Positions 8,601 to 13,056 of a stretch of DNA of 13,708 nucleotides are shown here, piece by piece. The position numbers and the translations under genes were made by a program. Below the pieces are notes generated by a model. The model searched no databases. It was not told the DNA's origin and saw nothing but the letters and a program-made list of their open reading frames with translations. This DNA comes from Fibrobacter sp. (GTDB lineage Bacteria > Fibrobacterota > Fibrobacteria > Fibrobacterales > Fibrobacteraceae): contig JAFZOV010000187.1 in NCBI GenBank assembly GCA_017550445.1, positions 1-13,708 of the forward strand, written 5' to 3'. Each line of letters opens with the position of its first letter. Positions within the stretch are counted from its first letter, which is position 1.

Positions 8601-9879
8601 GCGGAACGTCGTTCACAGAGTTCACCGTGAAGCTGTTTTCAGATTCAGCGCAAGCGCCGGCCGGGTCGCAGACCTTGAACTTAATGGATTCAGAGCCGTT
8701 CCACATCTTGGACGGGATCTTGATAGTAGCGGTCTTACCAGCAATGTTTACAGCAAGATCCTTGTTGCCAGAAACAGTCCACTTAAGTTGTTCGAAAGGA
8801 TGATCCGGATCCTTGACCAGCTTATCCAGTTCGATGGGCTTGAATTCTTGCTTTTCGTCAATCGTCTGGTCCTGGACTTCCTTGATGAATTCAGGAGCGT
8901 CGTTCACGGACTTGACGGTGAACTTGGCAGTAGCCTTGGCGGACGCACCGGCAGGGTCGGTCACCGTGAAGGTCACAGTTTCAGAGCCATTCCAGAATTC
9001 GTTCGGGATCTTGATATTAGCAGAACCGTACTTGTCGATGTCGAACTTGAGGTCCTTGTTGCCCGAAATGCTCCATTTGAGCTTCATGACATCGTCATCC
9101 ACATCGGTAACGAAATCAGTCAGGCTGATAGATTCGAATTCATTCTTTTCTTCGATGGTCTGGTCAGGAATCTTCTTGAGAACCGGAGCGTCGTTAATCG
9201 GCTTCACCACAAAGTTTGCGGTCGTAGAAGCACTGGCGTATTCGCCGTCAGTTGCCGTAAACTTGATCTTGGCAGAGCCATACCAGTTCGGGTCAGGAAT
9301 AATGACCGAGGCCACGCGGTTCGGGTCAATTTCCACATTCAGGTCGCCATCGGCCTGATCCTTGCCGATCGGGGAGATATCGAATTCCCACAGGATCTGG
9401 TTCTTCGGATGGTCGGGGTCGCTCACATAATCATCGAGCTTGATCTTTGCAAAGGTCTTACCTTCATCGATGGTCTGATCCGGAATCTGCTTGACTTCAG
9501 GCGGATTATTCACAGATTCAACGTTAAAGTTGACCGTTTCAGAACCGGTTGCACCCTTGGTGTCGGTTGCAATAAAGGTGATATCTTCAGAACCGTTCCA
9601 ATATTGATTGGGGATTTCAATCGTCGCAACACGTTCAGGAGAAATGGATACCTTGAGTTGCTTGTTGCCGGAGACAGACCACTTGATCTTTTCGGGCTTG
9701 TCTTCATCGGTAACATACTTGTCCAGTTTAATCGGAGCAAACTTCTTGCCTTCGTCGATGGATTCTCCCGGAATACCCATGACAGAAGGAGCACTATTTT
9801 CCTCCTGAGCAATACCCACAGATGCCAGAATACTGACTGACGCCAATAGGGCAGCTACAGACCAATTTTTTCGTTTCAT
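2611..9879 (-). CDS. Giant exported cadherin/Ig-like tandem-repeat protein (2422 aa)
   Basis: Exported, non-enzymatic-looking protein, probably an adhesin or envelope structural protein; the function is inferred from architecture only. A Sec signal peptide spans residues 1-24 (MKRKNWSVAALLASV, cleavage likely at GIA|QE, no lipobox Cys). Residues about 30-2283 hold 22 repeats of about 97 residues with the pattern NDxPxxxxIxxQTIxEK, DPDH, LKWTVSGNKDLKV, WNGSExITFTVTDPEGAS and FTVxSVND, as in bacterial 'tandem-95' cadherin-like proteins; Asp-rich DPDH and DPEG turns could bind calcium. Residues about 2284-2380 form a different repeat (NGKINLN, GSFTYMPNKGFSG). The tail is Lys/Glu/Pro-rich and ends in KGKKKKRAKRR. 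No LPXTG, TM anchor or clear secretion-system C-terminal domain is seen. The start at 9879 has a GGGAG site (complement of 9887-9891) 7 nt upstream. The gene is monocistronic, with its own promoter and terminator. Confidence 0.93.
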   Translation of the reverse strand: MKRKNWSVAALLASVSILASVGIAQEENSAPSVMGIPGESIDEGKKFAPIKLDKYVTDEDKPEKIKWSVSGNKQLKVSISPERVATIEIPNQYWNGSEDITFIATDTKGATGSETVNFNVESVNNPPEVKQIPDQTIDEGKTFAKIKLDDYVSDPDHPKNQILWEFDISPIGKDQADGDLNVEIDPNRVASVIIPDPNWYGSAKIKFTATDGEYASASTTANFVVKPINDAPVLKKIPDQTIEEKNEFESISLTDFVTDVDDDVMKLKWSISGNKDLKFDIDKYGSANIKIPNEFWNGSETVTFTVTDPAGASAKATAKFTVKSVNDAPEFIKEVQDQTIDEKQEFKPIELDKLVKDPDHPFEQLKWTVSGNKDLAVNIAGKTATIKIPSKMWNGSESIKFKVCDPAGACAESENSFTVNSVNDVPQIVKQIPNQTIDEKKTFAKIKLDEYVKDADHKNSELSWEADVKHQGKEPQSGTLSVNIGDDRVASIEIPDPSWNGAAVVTFTVSDPEGATAKQQVTFTVKSINDIPVFKKIPDQAIEEKNEFASVMLDDYLSDADHDLSQLKIDIAGNKDIKVNLNNKTREISFKTPSELWNGSETITLTATDPEGGKASTSFKLSVKSINDPPVMKDIAEQTIKEKGQFKPVELDKYVEDLDHSKDKLKWTVTGNRELKVTLDNRVMKVTPPSPQWNGSETLTIKVTDPEGATDERTVAYTVESVNDVPEFTKQVAPQTIKEKEQFKPIKLGEMVRDLDNKLSDLQFSVDVKPTVKGNKDGDLTVEIDAQHTANIKIPSKFWNGAAEITFTVTDPEGAKATSKALFTVQSVNDVPTLKKIPDQMIEEKHEFASIKLSDYASDPDHAFKDLKWTVAGNKQLKIEIAGGVASIKMPAKNWNGSEKVTFTVTDPEGASAKSDAVFTVKSINDPPVMKDIANQTIKEKGEFKPIELDKFASDEDHDNSKLKWTVSGNKDLKVVIDPKHVATITTPNKYWNGSEKITFTVTDPEGASDKRTVTFTVESVNDIPEFVKPIKDQSIPEKREFAIINLNDIVKDADHKLDQLSWSFDVKPAKGAPKGYTPQLKVTVDGSRMAKVQIPDKYWNGSEEITFKVEDPDGGKAHCTATFTVQSVNDAPTIGKIEDQNVKEKEGFKSFNLKQLVKDPDHAYGRLKIEVSGNKDLKVNIDNDGNVSVKAPSQLWNGKETLTFTVTDPEGASAKATASYSVMSINDPPVMKDIASQTIKEKGSFKSIALDNFVDDLDHPKNKLKWKIEGAKELKVQMDASHNVSVLPPNPYWHGSETIKFTVSDPEGASDSRSVTFTVESVNDAPQFVRELKDQSIDEKKQFQQIKLDDLVKDPDHKNSELKWTFDVKAKNAAAPAAKGKKGAAEPAPAAKSGLSVKVDNNHVATIAIPDKYWNGAADITFTVTDPEGAKASKTAHYEVRSINDPPVIAANAPKGESIRENGVFKTIDLTNLASDPDHKASQLKWSISGNKFLKLNMLKDNTVKVTVPDPQWNGKEQVTFTVTDPEGASANHKMVFEVTRVNDAPVLTKKIADQKIKEKELFKQIKLDEYVKDPDNKPSELKWTISGNRQLKAEISPSRVLTVSAPDKNFWCAPETMVLEVKDPEGASTSQTITFEITSVNDAPVLKNIPDQKIKEKATFKEIDLNKFVNDPDHKLSELTWSVKVAKVGAAPAPKPAKKPAKKAKGKKGAKEEAAEEPAPVPVDDFQVEIDSKNIARVKIANKYWNGERNVTFTVKDPEGASDSKTVNFKVESVNDAPEIKQIPIQSVQEKEHFKPLDLAQFISDPDHPLSALKIEVSPARALKASVNAKKELVVSTPDKFWSGTEKIKIDVTDPEGARATQQITYEVVPVNDPPTIKRIAGQKIKEKERFEIVDLSKAAEDPDNKPNELHWTVTGNKELKVDIKGSRAQILTPNLNWFGKETLTFTVKDIAGASASTQATFEVVPVNDPPTLKPVQPFVIEEKKTFAPFDFSKVVSDPDNKLEELVWTLDNEVPSVKGKKGPKSGPAVKHEINFSIDEKGVLRAETPNPYWNGMEVVTVNVFDPAGEKASIPVKFTVKPVNDPPIVKEIPGQETLQGSTFKPIKLDNYVSDPDHKTSEIRWGVTGAKNLAVQINGNREAIVKPKKPDWFGDETLIFTAKDPAGASDKAMVKFVVKHVNAAPIMRDIPDFTIKEDDNNGVVAVIKLDQFARDKDHRFDELKWSFTGNKYLTVRYDKNKKTATVAQPHENWNGKPERITFTVTDPDGAKASKTALFTVIAVNDAPVANAQTYMTQEGEELKVSASEGLMSGVVDPDGEKPVSVQLVQKPRNGKINLNERDGSFTYMPNKGFSGLDEFSFKVRDPAGLASQVTTAEVNVSFKMKDLRGNEKKAEPKKEEPKAEEPKEDAPAKGKKKKRAKRR
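3030..9793 (-). repeat. Tandem repeat array, 22 units with three-unit superperiod
   Basis: Unit boundaries (VND/IND codons, complement of gtcgttca-like strings) fall near 9793, 9502, 9187, 8899, 8603, 8287, 7992, 7705, 7383, 7097, 6808, 6483, 6191, 5901, 5537, 5240, 4943, 4541, 4252, 3965, 3613, 3331 and 3030. Plain units are about 285-300 bp. Units 2, 5, 8, 11, 14, 17 and 20 are longer, about 315, 316, 322, 325, 365, 400 and 350 bp, because of an insert after the central Trp strand. Unit heads also follow the period: PPVMKDIA in 7, 10 and 13; KKIPDQ.IEEK in 3, 6 and 9. Boundaries are estimated by eye to a few bases. Confidence 0.9.
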
Positions 9880-9973
9880 TTATGATCTCCCATAAATTTC
9901 TTCTTCCAATTACACCTTTTGCTTTCACAAAAAACGTACCGCCCCCGCTAGTCCGGGCGCGATTTAACGAGGT

Positions 9974-9981
9974 CAAATATA
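9974..9981 (-). promoter_or_regulatory. Predicted promoter box of the giant repeat-protein gene
   Basis: Reading leftward, TATATTTG (complement of 9974-9981) fits both a -10 hexamer TATATT and the Bacteroidetes-type TAnnTTTG box. The start would lie near 9967, leaving a leader of roughly 88 nt. The leader contains a GC-rich imperfect hairpin (CGCCC 9940-9944 with GGGCG 9955-9959). No convincing -35 hexamer is found at 16-18 nt. The identical octamer precedes leuC. Confidence 0.4.
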
Positions 9982-10015
9982 ACGTTTTTAAACGTGACAA
10001 AACGCACAATTTTGA

Positions 10016-10264
10016 AAAAAATCCTCAAAAAGTAAAATTTGTCTAAACAATAAAATTGCCGATTTTACGCAAATTTCAAGGATTGCATTCCGTAACCCAT
10101 TGTCTATCAACGAGTTACAGGACGCCTTCACGAAAAACGGATTTTATGCAGTCCAAATCGATTTTTTTGCGCCCTATCCGGATTTTTTCGATTTTACAAA
10201 GAATTTACATTCAACTGGAACTAAAAGTTCCGAAAAGTACTTTTTTGAGGGGTTGAAAAAGTGA
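10016..10264 (+). pseudogene. Possible decayed coding remnant, BioC-like methyltransferase C-terminal region
   Basis: The frame is open from 10016 (after TGA at 10013-10015) to TGA at 10262-10264 but has no ATG. The later part reads like protein: LSINELQDAFTKNGFYAVQI from TTG at 10100, then YPDFFDFTKNLHSTGTKSS and a short Lys-ending tail. The pattern 'GF..v.....YPD..dF.k.LhsTGT' recalls the region after the methyltransferase fold in BioC-type enzymes (…FP…LL..LK.TGa). The upstream catalytic domain is absent. Rare codons TTA, CTA and TCA occur six times in 82 codons, against none over 2235 codons in the neighbouring giant gene. It may be a relic, a tiny gene with a TTG start, or chance in AT-rich DNA. 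The rest of the 9880-10322 spacer shows only the two promoters. Confidence 0.25.
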
Positions 10265-10289
10265 CAAGACGTTGCCAAAAAACTATTTT
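10261..10289 (+). promoter_or_regulatory. Predicted sigma-70-like promoter of the two-gene envelope operon
   Basis: The -35 box GTGACA (10261-10266), a 17-nt spacer and the -10 box TATTTT (10284-10289) lie upstream of the gene at 10323. The start would be near 10296, giving a leader of about 27 nt with an AGG ribosome-binding site at 10313-10315. The match is moderate (5/6 and 4/6). Confidence 0.45.
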
Positions 10290-10322
10290 GTGCCTAAACA
10301 ACAATCAATAACAGGTAAAAAA

Positions 10323-10733
10323 ATGAAATTCGTATTTCTCTGCGACGCCAACTACCTCAAGGGCGACATGGTAAACTTCGTGAACAACTTCCCCACCAAT
10401 CACGAACTGGTGACCATGACCAGTGACGAACTGCTCCAGACCAAGTCCATTTTCGAAGGCACCTTCGCCGTTCTCGCCGAACGCACCACTTGGCAGAAGA
10501 ACTTCAGCCTGTTCCGTTACTTTGGCCTGCTTCCGCTTTTGGCAGTGCTCCCGCTTGGCATCGTGAGCCGTTCTCGCCGTAGCGAACCCCTCAAGGGCCG
10601 CACCCAGAACCGCAACCAGGAAATCTACTTCAACCCCAGCGCCACCGCCGAAGAACTCTACCTCCAAGTAGACAAGTTCGTGGCAGCCCCGCCTGCAGGT
10701 TTCACCTACCCCCGCGGCACACAGAAGGCCTAA
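10323..10733 (+). CDS. Hypothetical protein with one transmembrane segment (136 aa)
   Basis: I do not recognise this family. The product starts MKFVFLCDANYLKGDM and has a soluble N-terminal part of about 65 residues, one hydrophobic segment near residues 67-83 (YFGLLPLLAVLPLGIVS) followed at once by the basic run RSRR, and a hydrophilic C-terminal part (NPSATAEELYLQVDKF). The basic residues directly after the hydrophobic stretch suggest that the C-terminal part stays in the cytoplasm by the positive-inside rule. AGG lies 7 nt before the ATG. The stop is only 9 nt before the M23-peptidase gene, so the two are very likely co-transcribed and may act together. No signal peptide is seen. Confidence 0.8.
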   Translation: MKFVFLCDANYLKGDMVNFVNNFPTNHELVTMTSDELLQTKSIFEGTFAVLAERTTWQKNFSLFRYFGLLPLLAVLPLGIVSRSRRSEPLKGRTQNRNQEIYFNPSATAEELYLQVDKFVAAPPAGFTYPRGTQKA

Positions 10734-10742
10734 TCCAGAGGC

Positions 10743-12278
10743 ATGCAGCACAAGGTCTTAAATGACCTGTACAGGCAAGGCGGAGTCACGTTTTTCGCTT
10801 TTCCGGGCGAAACCGAGATTCCCCTTGAACCCTTGCAGAACCTTGCGCAGGCGTTAAACGCCGGCGCACGTTTTTTAGTGATTGATTTTTCAGGCAAAAA
10901 CAGTCTCAAGGGCAACGCCCCTATTTCTGCGAGCGCCCTTTTTGAAAAAAAGATTCCCCAAGAGATTCTGAATGAATTCGCAACCGAAGAAAACAACTGG
11001 ACCGTCACCGGAACAAGATGTTTTCCCCAAGACGACAACCAGTTCAGAAACCTGTACCACAATCTGCAGCAGCTCAAGAAAGCCGTTGCGCAAATCGTTG
11101 CAGTACTCCCCCTAGAAATCAACGACCAGGAAGCCTATTACGCAAAGCTCGTCTCTAGGCTTGTCGTGATTGACGGCGAAAGTGCCCACGAGGCCTCGGC
11201 ATTCCTTGAAGACCTTCCCCACTTTAACAAGGCGAATTTGCTTTGGCTTTTTCCGCAAAAGCCCGACAAGAAAAAATTCCGCCACGCTTACAAGGCTGTA
11301 TGCCGGAGCCATTCCTTTTTTAAGGAAATCCGCAAATGCGATTGGAAAAAGAGCCCCGAAGCGTTTGCAAAAATCATCGAGAACCTTCACAAGTTTTCAA
11401 TTCTCGAAAAGAATCCGTTGGACGGATCTTCTAAAGTTTTCAGGACCTGTTTTCCGTTTTTACTTTTGTTCGCCATTGCGCTTCCGTTTTTCTTTGTAAC
11501 CAAAACGGACCCAAGCATTTCGAATATGAGAGACCGCATTCACGAGCGTGACAAGCTATCGGTAGCACCTTCTTTTGAATACACCTTTGACGGCAAGGAA
11601 TCCATGCAGCGCATTGGTCGCTACGCTATTGGCCGATTCAGCGCATTGATCACTACCGAAAAAATGGTGCAAAAATACATCTCGGTAACGTTGGAAGAAA
11701 ATGGCTACCCCAAGAACGCCTGGGAAAAGAACAAACTAAACATTCCACCAGAAGGAACAGTCATCAAGTTCTCGCGCCCGGACTATATCGGAAACACCGC
11801 ATCGGACTCCATCGGTGCGGCCTGGAAATACTGGACATCCATCGTTTCGGATAGCGTCGCCTACCTGACAGAGTTCTACCACGAAAACGCAACCACGAAT
11901 TTCAGACAACATAACGGCATCGACGTAGCAAGCCGCCAAGGCGCAAGAATTCTCGCCCCCTTTGCAGCCAAGGCATGGACAGCAAGAGATGAACGAGGCG
12001 GCATTGTAATTGGACTGGTACGTCAAAAAGACGTCGTGATTTTTATGCACTGCGACCAGCTTCTTTACCTCGATGGACAAGAAGTGATGGCAGGCGACCC
12101 CATTGCAACGGTGGGCTTAACCGGACACACCACGGGCCCCCACGCACATGTGGTTACAGGCCTTGTTTCAAAAAATGGAAACAAGCTTATCGGCAACGTT
12201 AAGTACAAAGTAATAGACCCGATTAAATGGTTCTACATGTTCAAACCCACGGCAGATGCTGTAGGTGGCAGGCAGTAA
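10743..12278 (+). CDS. Membrane-anchored M23 (LytM) peptidase with N-terminal ParA/BY-kinase-like domain lacking a P-loop
   Basis: Probable inner-membrane protein with a periplasmic zinc metallopeptidase domain that would cut peptidoglycan cross-bridges. Product 511 residues. Residues 1-230 are soluble; residues 15-49 follow the beginning of ParA/MinD/BY-kinase folds (VTFFAFPGE, then NLAQALNAGARFLVID) but TEIPLE replaces the Walker A GKT/S. A TM helix spans about 237-254 (FPFLLLFAIALPFFFV). Residues about 255-375 are a linker region. The M23 domain, about 385-490, has the zinc and catalytic residues H390 and D394 (HNGID), H436 (MHCDQ), and H467/H469 (GPHAHV), so it looks active. The start at 10743 is the only ATG near the N-terminus; AGAGG stands 1 nt before it, closer than usual. 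Nine nt separate it from the upstream partner gene. The peptidase call is strong; the N-terminal fold assignment is inference. Confidence 0.88.
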   Translation: MQHKVLNDLYRQGGVTFFAFPGETEIPLEPLQNLAQALNAGARFLVIDFSGKNSLKGNAPISASALFEKKIPQEILNEFATEENNWTVTGTRCFPQDDNQFRNLYHNLQQLKKAVAQIVAVLPLEINDQEAYYAKLVSRLVVIDGESAHEASAFLEDLPHFNKANLLWLFPQKPDKKKFRHAYKAVCRSHSFFKEIRKCDWKKSPEAFAKIIENLHKFSILEKNPLDGSSKVFRTCFPFLLLFAIALPFFFVTKTDPSISNMRDRIHERDKLSVAPSFEYTFDGKESMQRIGRYAIGRFSALITTEKMVQKYISVTLEENGYPKNAWEKNKLNIPPEGTVIKFSRPDYIGNTASDSIGAAWKYWTSIVSDSVAYLTEFYHENATTNFRQHNGIDVASRQGARILAPFAAKAWTARDERGGIVIGLVRQKDVVIFMHCDQLLYLDGQEVMAGDPIATVGLTGHTTGPHAHVVTGLVSKNGNKLIGNVKYKVIDPIKWFYMFKPTADAVGGRQ

Positions 12279-12314
12279 AAGTGACCCCTATCACAAAGGT
12301 GCCTAAAAAGTGTT

Positions 12315-12334
12315 CTCTAAACGTTTTTTTAGAG
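12315..12334. other. Intergenic hairpin between peptidase and lipoprotein genes
   Basis: A perfect 7-bp inverted repeat CTCTAAA/TTTAGAG has the loop CGTTTT. No T-tract follows on the plus strand, so termination after the M23 gene is doubtful. A weak promoter-like pair lies just upstream (GTGACC 12281-12286, 17-nt spacer, TAAAAA 12304-12309), which would place the hairpin at the start of the lipoprotein leader. Either reading is tentative. Confidence 0.3.
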
Positions 12335-12446
12335 CTATCGTAAGTTATTTGTTACATTCGACACCTCGCCAAAGAACGAACATTTAAATAACTTTTGATT
12401 CGGAATTAGGGATTTGGAATCAACAAAGAAAAAAGGATAAAAACAA

Positions 12447-12896
12447 ATGAAGTTTAGAGTTCTGGCTCTTGCAACCCTTACCGCAGCACTTCTCTCTGGA
12501 TGCTCCGGTGTCGTCAAGCCAACTGTTGAAGTAGCTAGCCACGATTCTGACCACAATATTCCCGCCATCGACGAAATGATCGTCGCCTACAAAACGGATT
12601 ATATCAACAAGTGCTACATGCCGGTTGCCAAGAAGCATCCGCCTGAAAATGCCTGCCAGTCCGAGCTGTTCCAGATGCTCGAACGCAGCTACCACTTGGA
12701 TTACAACCAGAATCACGTAGCTATGGCTTCTAACAAGTTGCTGTTCAAGGACATAGACGCAAAGATTATCGAAATGTCCCGCAACGATCCTGAAGTTCGC
12801 AACGCCATTCGCGCAGGCGCATTCAGAAGCACAAGCGAAATGCTTAGCTACTATCACGAAAAATACCAGTTCGACACCCAGGTTGAACAGTACTAA
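12447..12896 (+). CDS. Small lipoprotein of unknown function (149 aa)
   Basis: The N-terminus MKFRVLALATLTAALLSGC is a clear lipoprotein signal peptide: basic start, hydrophobic core, and lipobox LSGC with the acylated Cys at residue 19. Ser at +2 argues against inner-membrane retention, so outer-membrane anchoring facing the periplasm is likely. The mature part is about 131 hydrophilic, helix-rich residues with two further Cys (NKCYMP and ENACQSE) that could form a disulfide. No known domain is recognised. The ATG at 12447 is preceded by AAGGA (12433-12437) at 9 nt. The gene is separated from the peptidase gene by 168 nt and ends before a strong terminator, so it is probably its own unit. 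Exported function is secure; role unknown. Confidence 0.88.
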   Translation: MKFRVLALATLTAALLSGCSGVVKPTVEVASHDSDHNIPAIDEMIVAYKTDYINKCYMPVAKKHPPENACQSELFQMLERSYHLDYNQNHVAMASNKLLFKDIDAKIIEMSRNDPEVRNAIRAGAFRSTSEMLSYYHEKYQFDTQVEQY

Positions 12897-12928
12897 AAAG
12901 AACAAAAAATTTATTCTTCGAGAAAGAT

Positions 12929-12956
12929 GTCCCGCAATCGTTCTGCGGGACTTTTT
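12929..12956 (+). terminator. Intrinsic terminator after the lipoprotein gene
   Basis: A perfect 8-bp stem GTCCCGCA/TGCGGGAC (12929-12936 and 12944-12951) with a 7-nt loop is followed by TTTTT at 12952-12956, 33 nt after the lipoprotein stop. Confidence 0.9.
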
Positions 12957-12957
12957 C

Positions 12958-12965
12958 TATATTTG
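12958..12965 (+). promoter_or_regulatory. Predicted leuC promoter box
   Basis: TATATTTG begins one base after the terminator T-tract and matches the octamer upstream of the giant gene on the other strand. A start near 12972 would give a leader of about 85 nt that contains the palindromic repeat. The upstream -35 region overlaps the terminator stem and has no good hexamer. No leucine-rich leader peptide is visible. Confidence 0.4.
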
Positions 12966-12999
12966 ACCCGCAAATAAACGCAAGAAAACATCTCGGTGG

Positions 13000-13028
13000 A
13001 TCCTATCGGGGCTACGCCCCTCCAGGAT
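13000..13028. repeat. Palindromic repeat element in the leuC leader
   Basis: Nested inverted repeats: the outer stem ATCCT/AGGAT (13000-13004, 13024-13028) surrounds the inner stem GGGGC/GCCCC (13008-13012, 13016-13020) with loop TAC. The core TCCTA..GGGGCT.CGCCCCT is shared with the element inside the methyltransferase gene. There is no T-tract, so it is not a terminator. In an mRNA it would fold 29 nt before the leuC start codon. Confidence 0.65.
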
Positions 13029-13056
13029 GACAACGGGAATAAAAAGAGACACAACT

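Noticed and set aside
3133..9840. Very long plus-strand open frame (2235 codons) opposite the giant gene
   Set aside because: It is in exact codon register with the sense gene, starts without a ribosome-binding site, and is fully explained by the sense gene's lack of TTA, CTA and TCA codons. Its translation has no family features; the sense product has a signal peptide and clear domain repeats.
10056..10256. 66-residue plus-strand frame with TTG start in the AT-rich spacer
   Set aside because: The start is non-ATG without a good ribosome-binding site, and the composition is not protein-like. A different frame of the same DNA gives a more convincing, though probably decayed, protein sequence.
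10305..10751. 148-codon minus-strand frame opposite the 136-residue gene
   Set aside because: It is a shadow of the plus-strand gene, which has a ribosome-binding site, a promoter and tight coupling to the M23 gene.
12420..12905. 161-codon minus-strand frame opposite the lipoprotein gene
   Set aside because: The plus-strand frame has a textbook lipobox signal peptide, an AAGGA site and a downstream terminator in its own direction; the opposite frame has none of these.
12898..12920. AGAAC..TTCT imperfect inverted repeat after the lipoprotein stop
   Set aside because: The arms are short and AT-rich with mismatches; the strong GC stem just downstream is the likely terminator.
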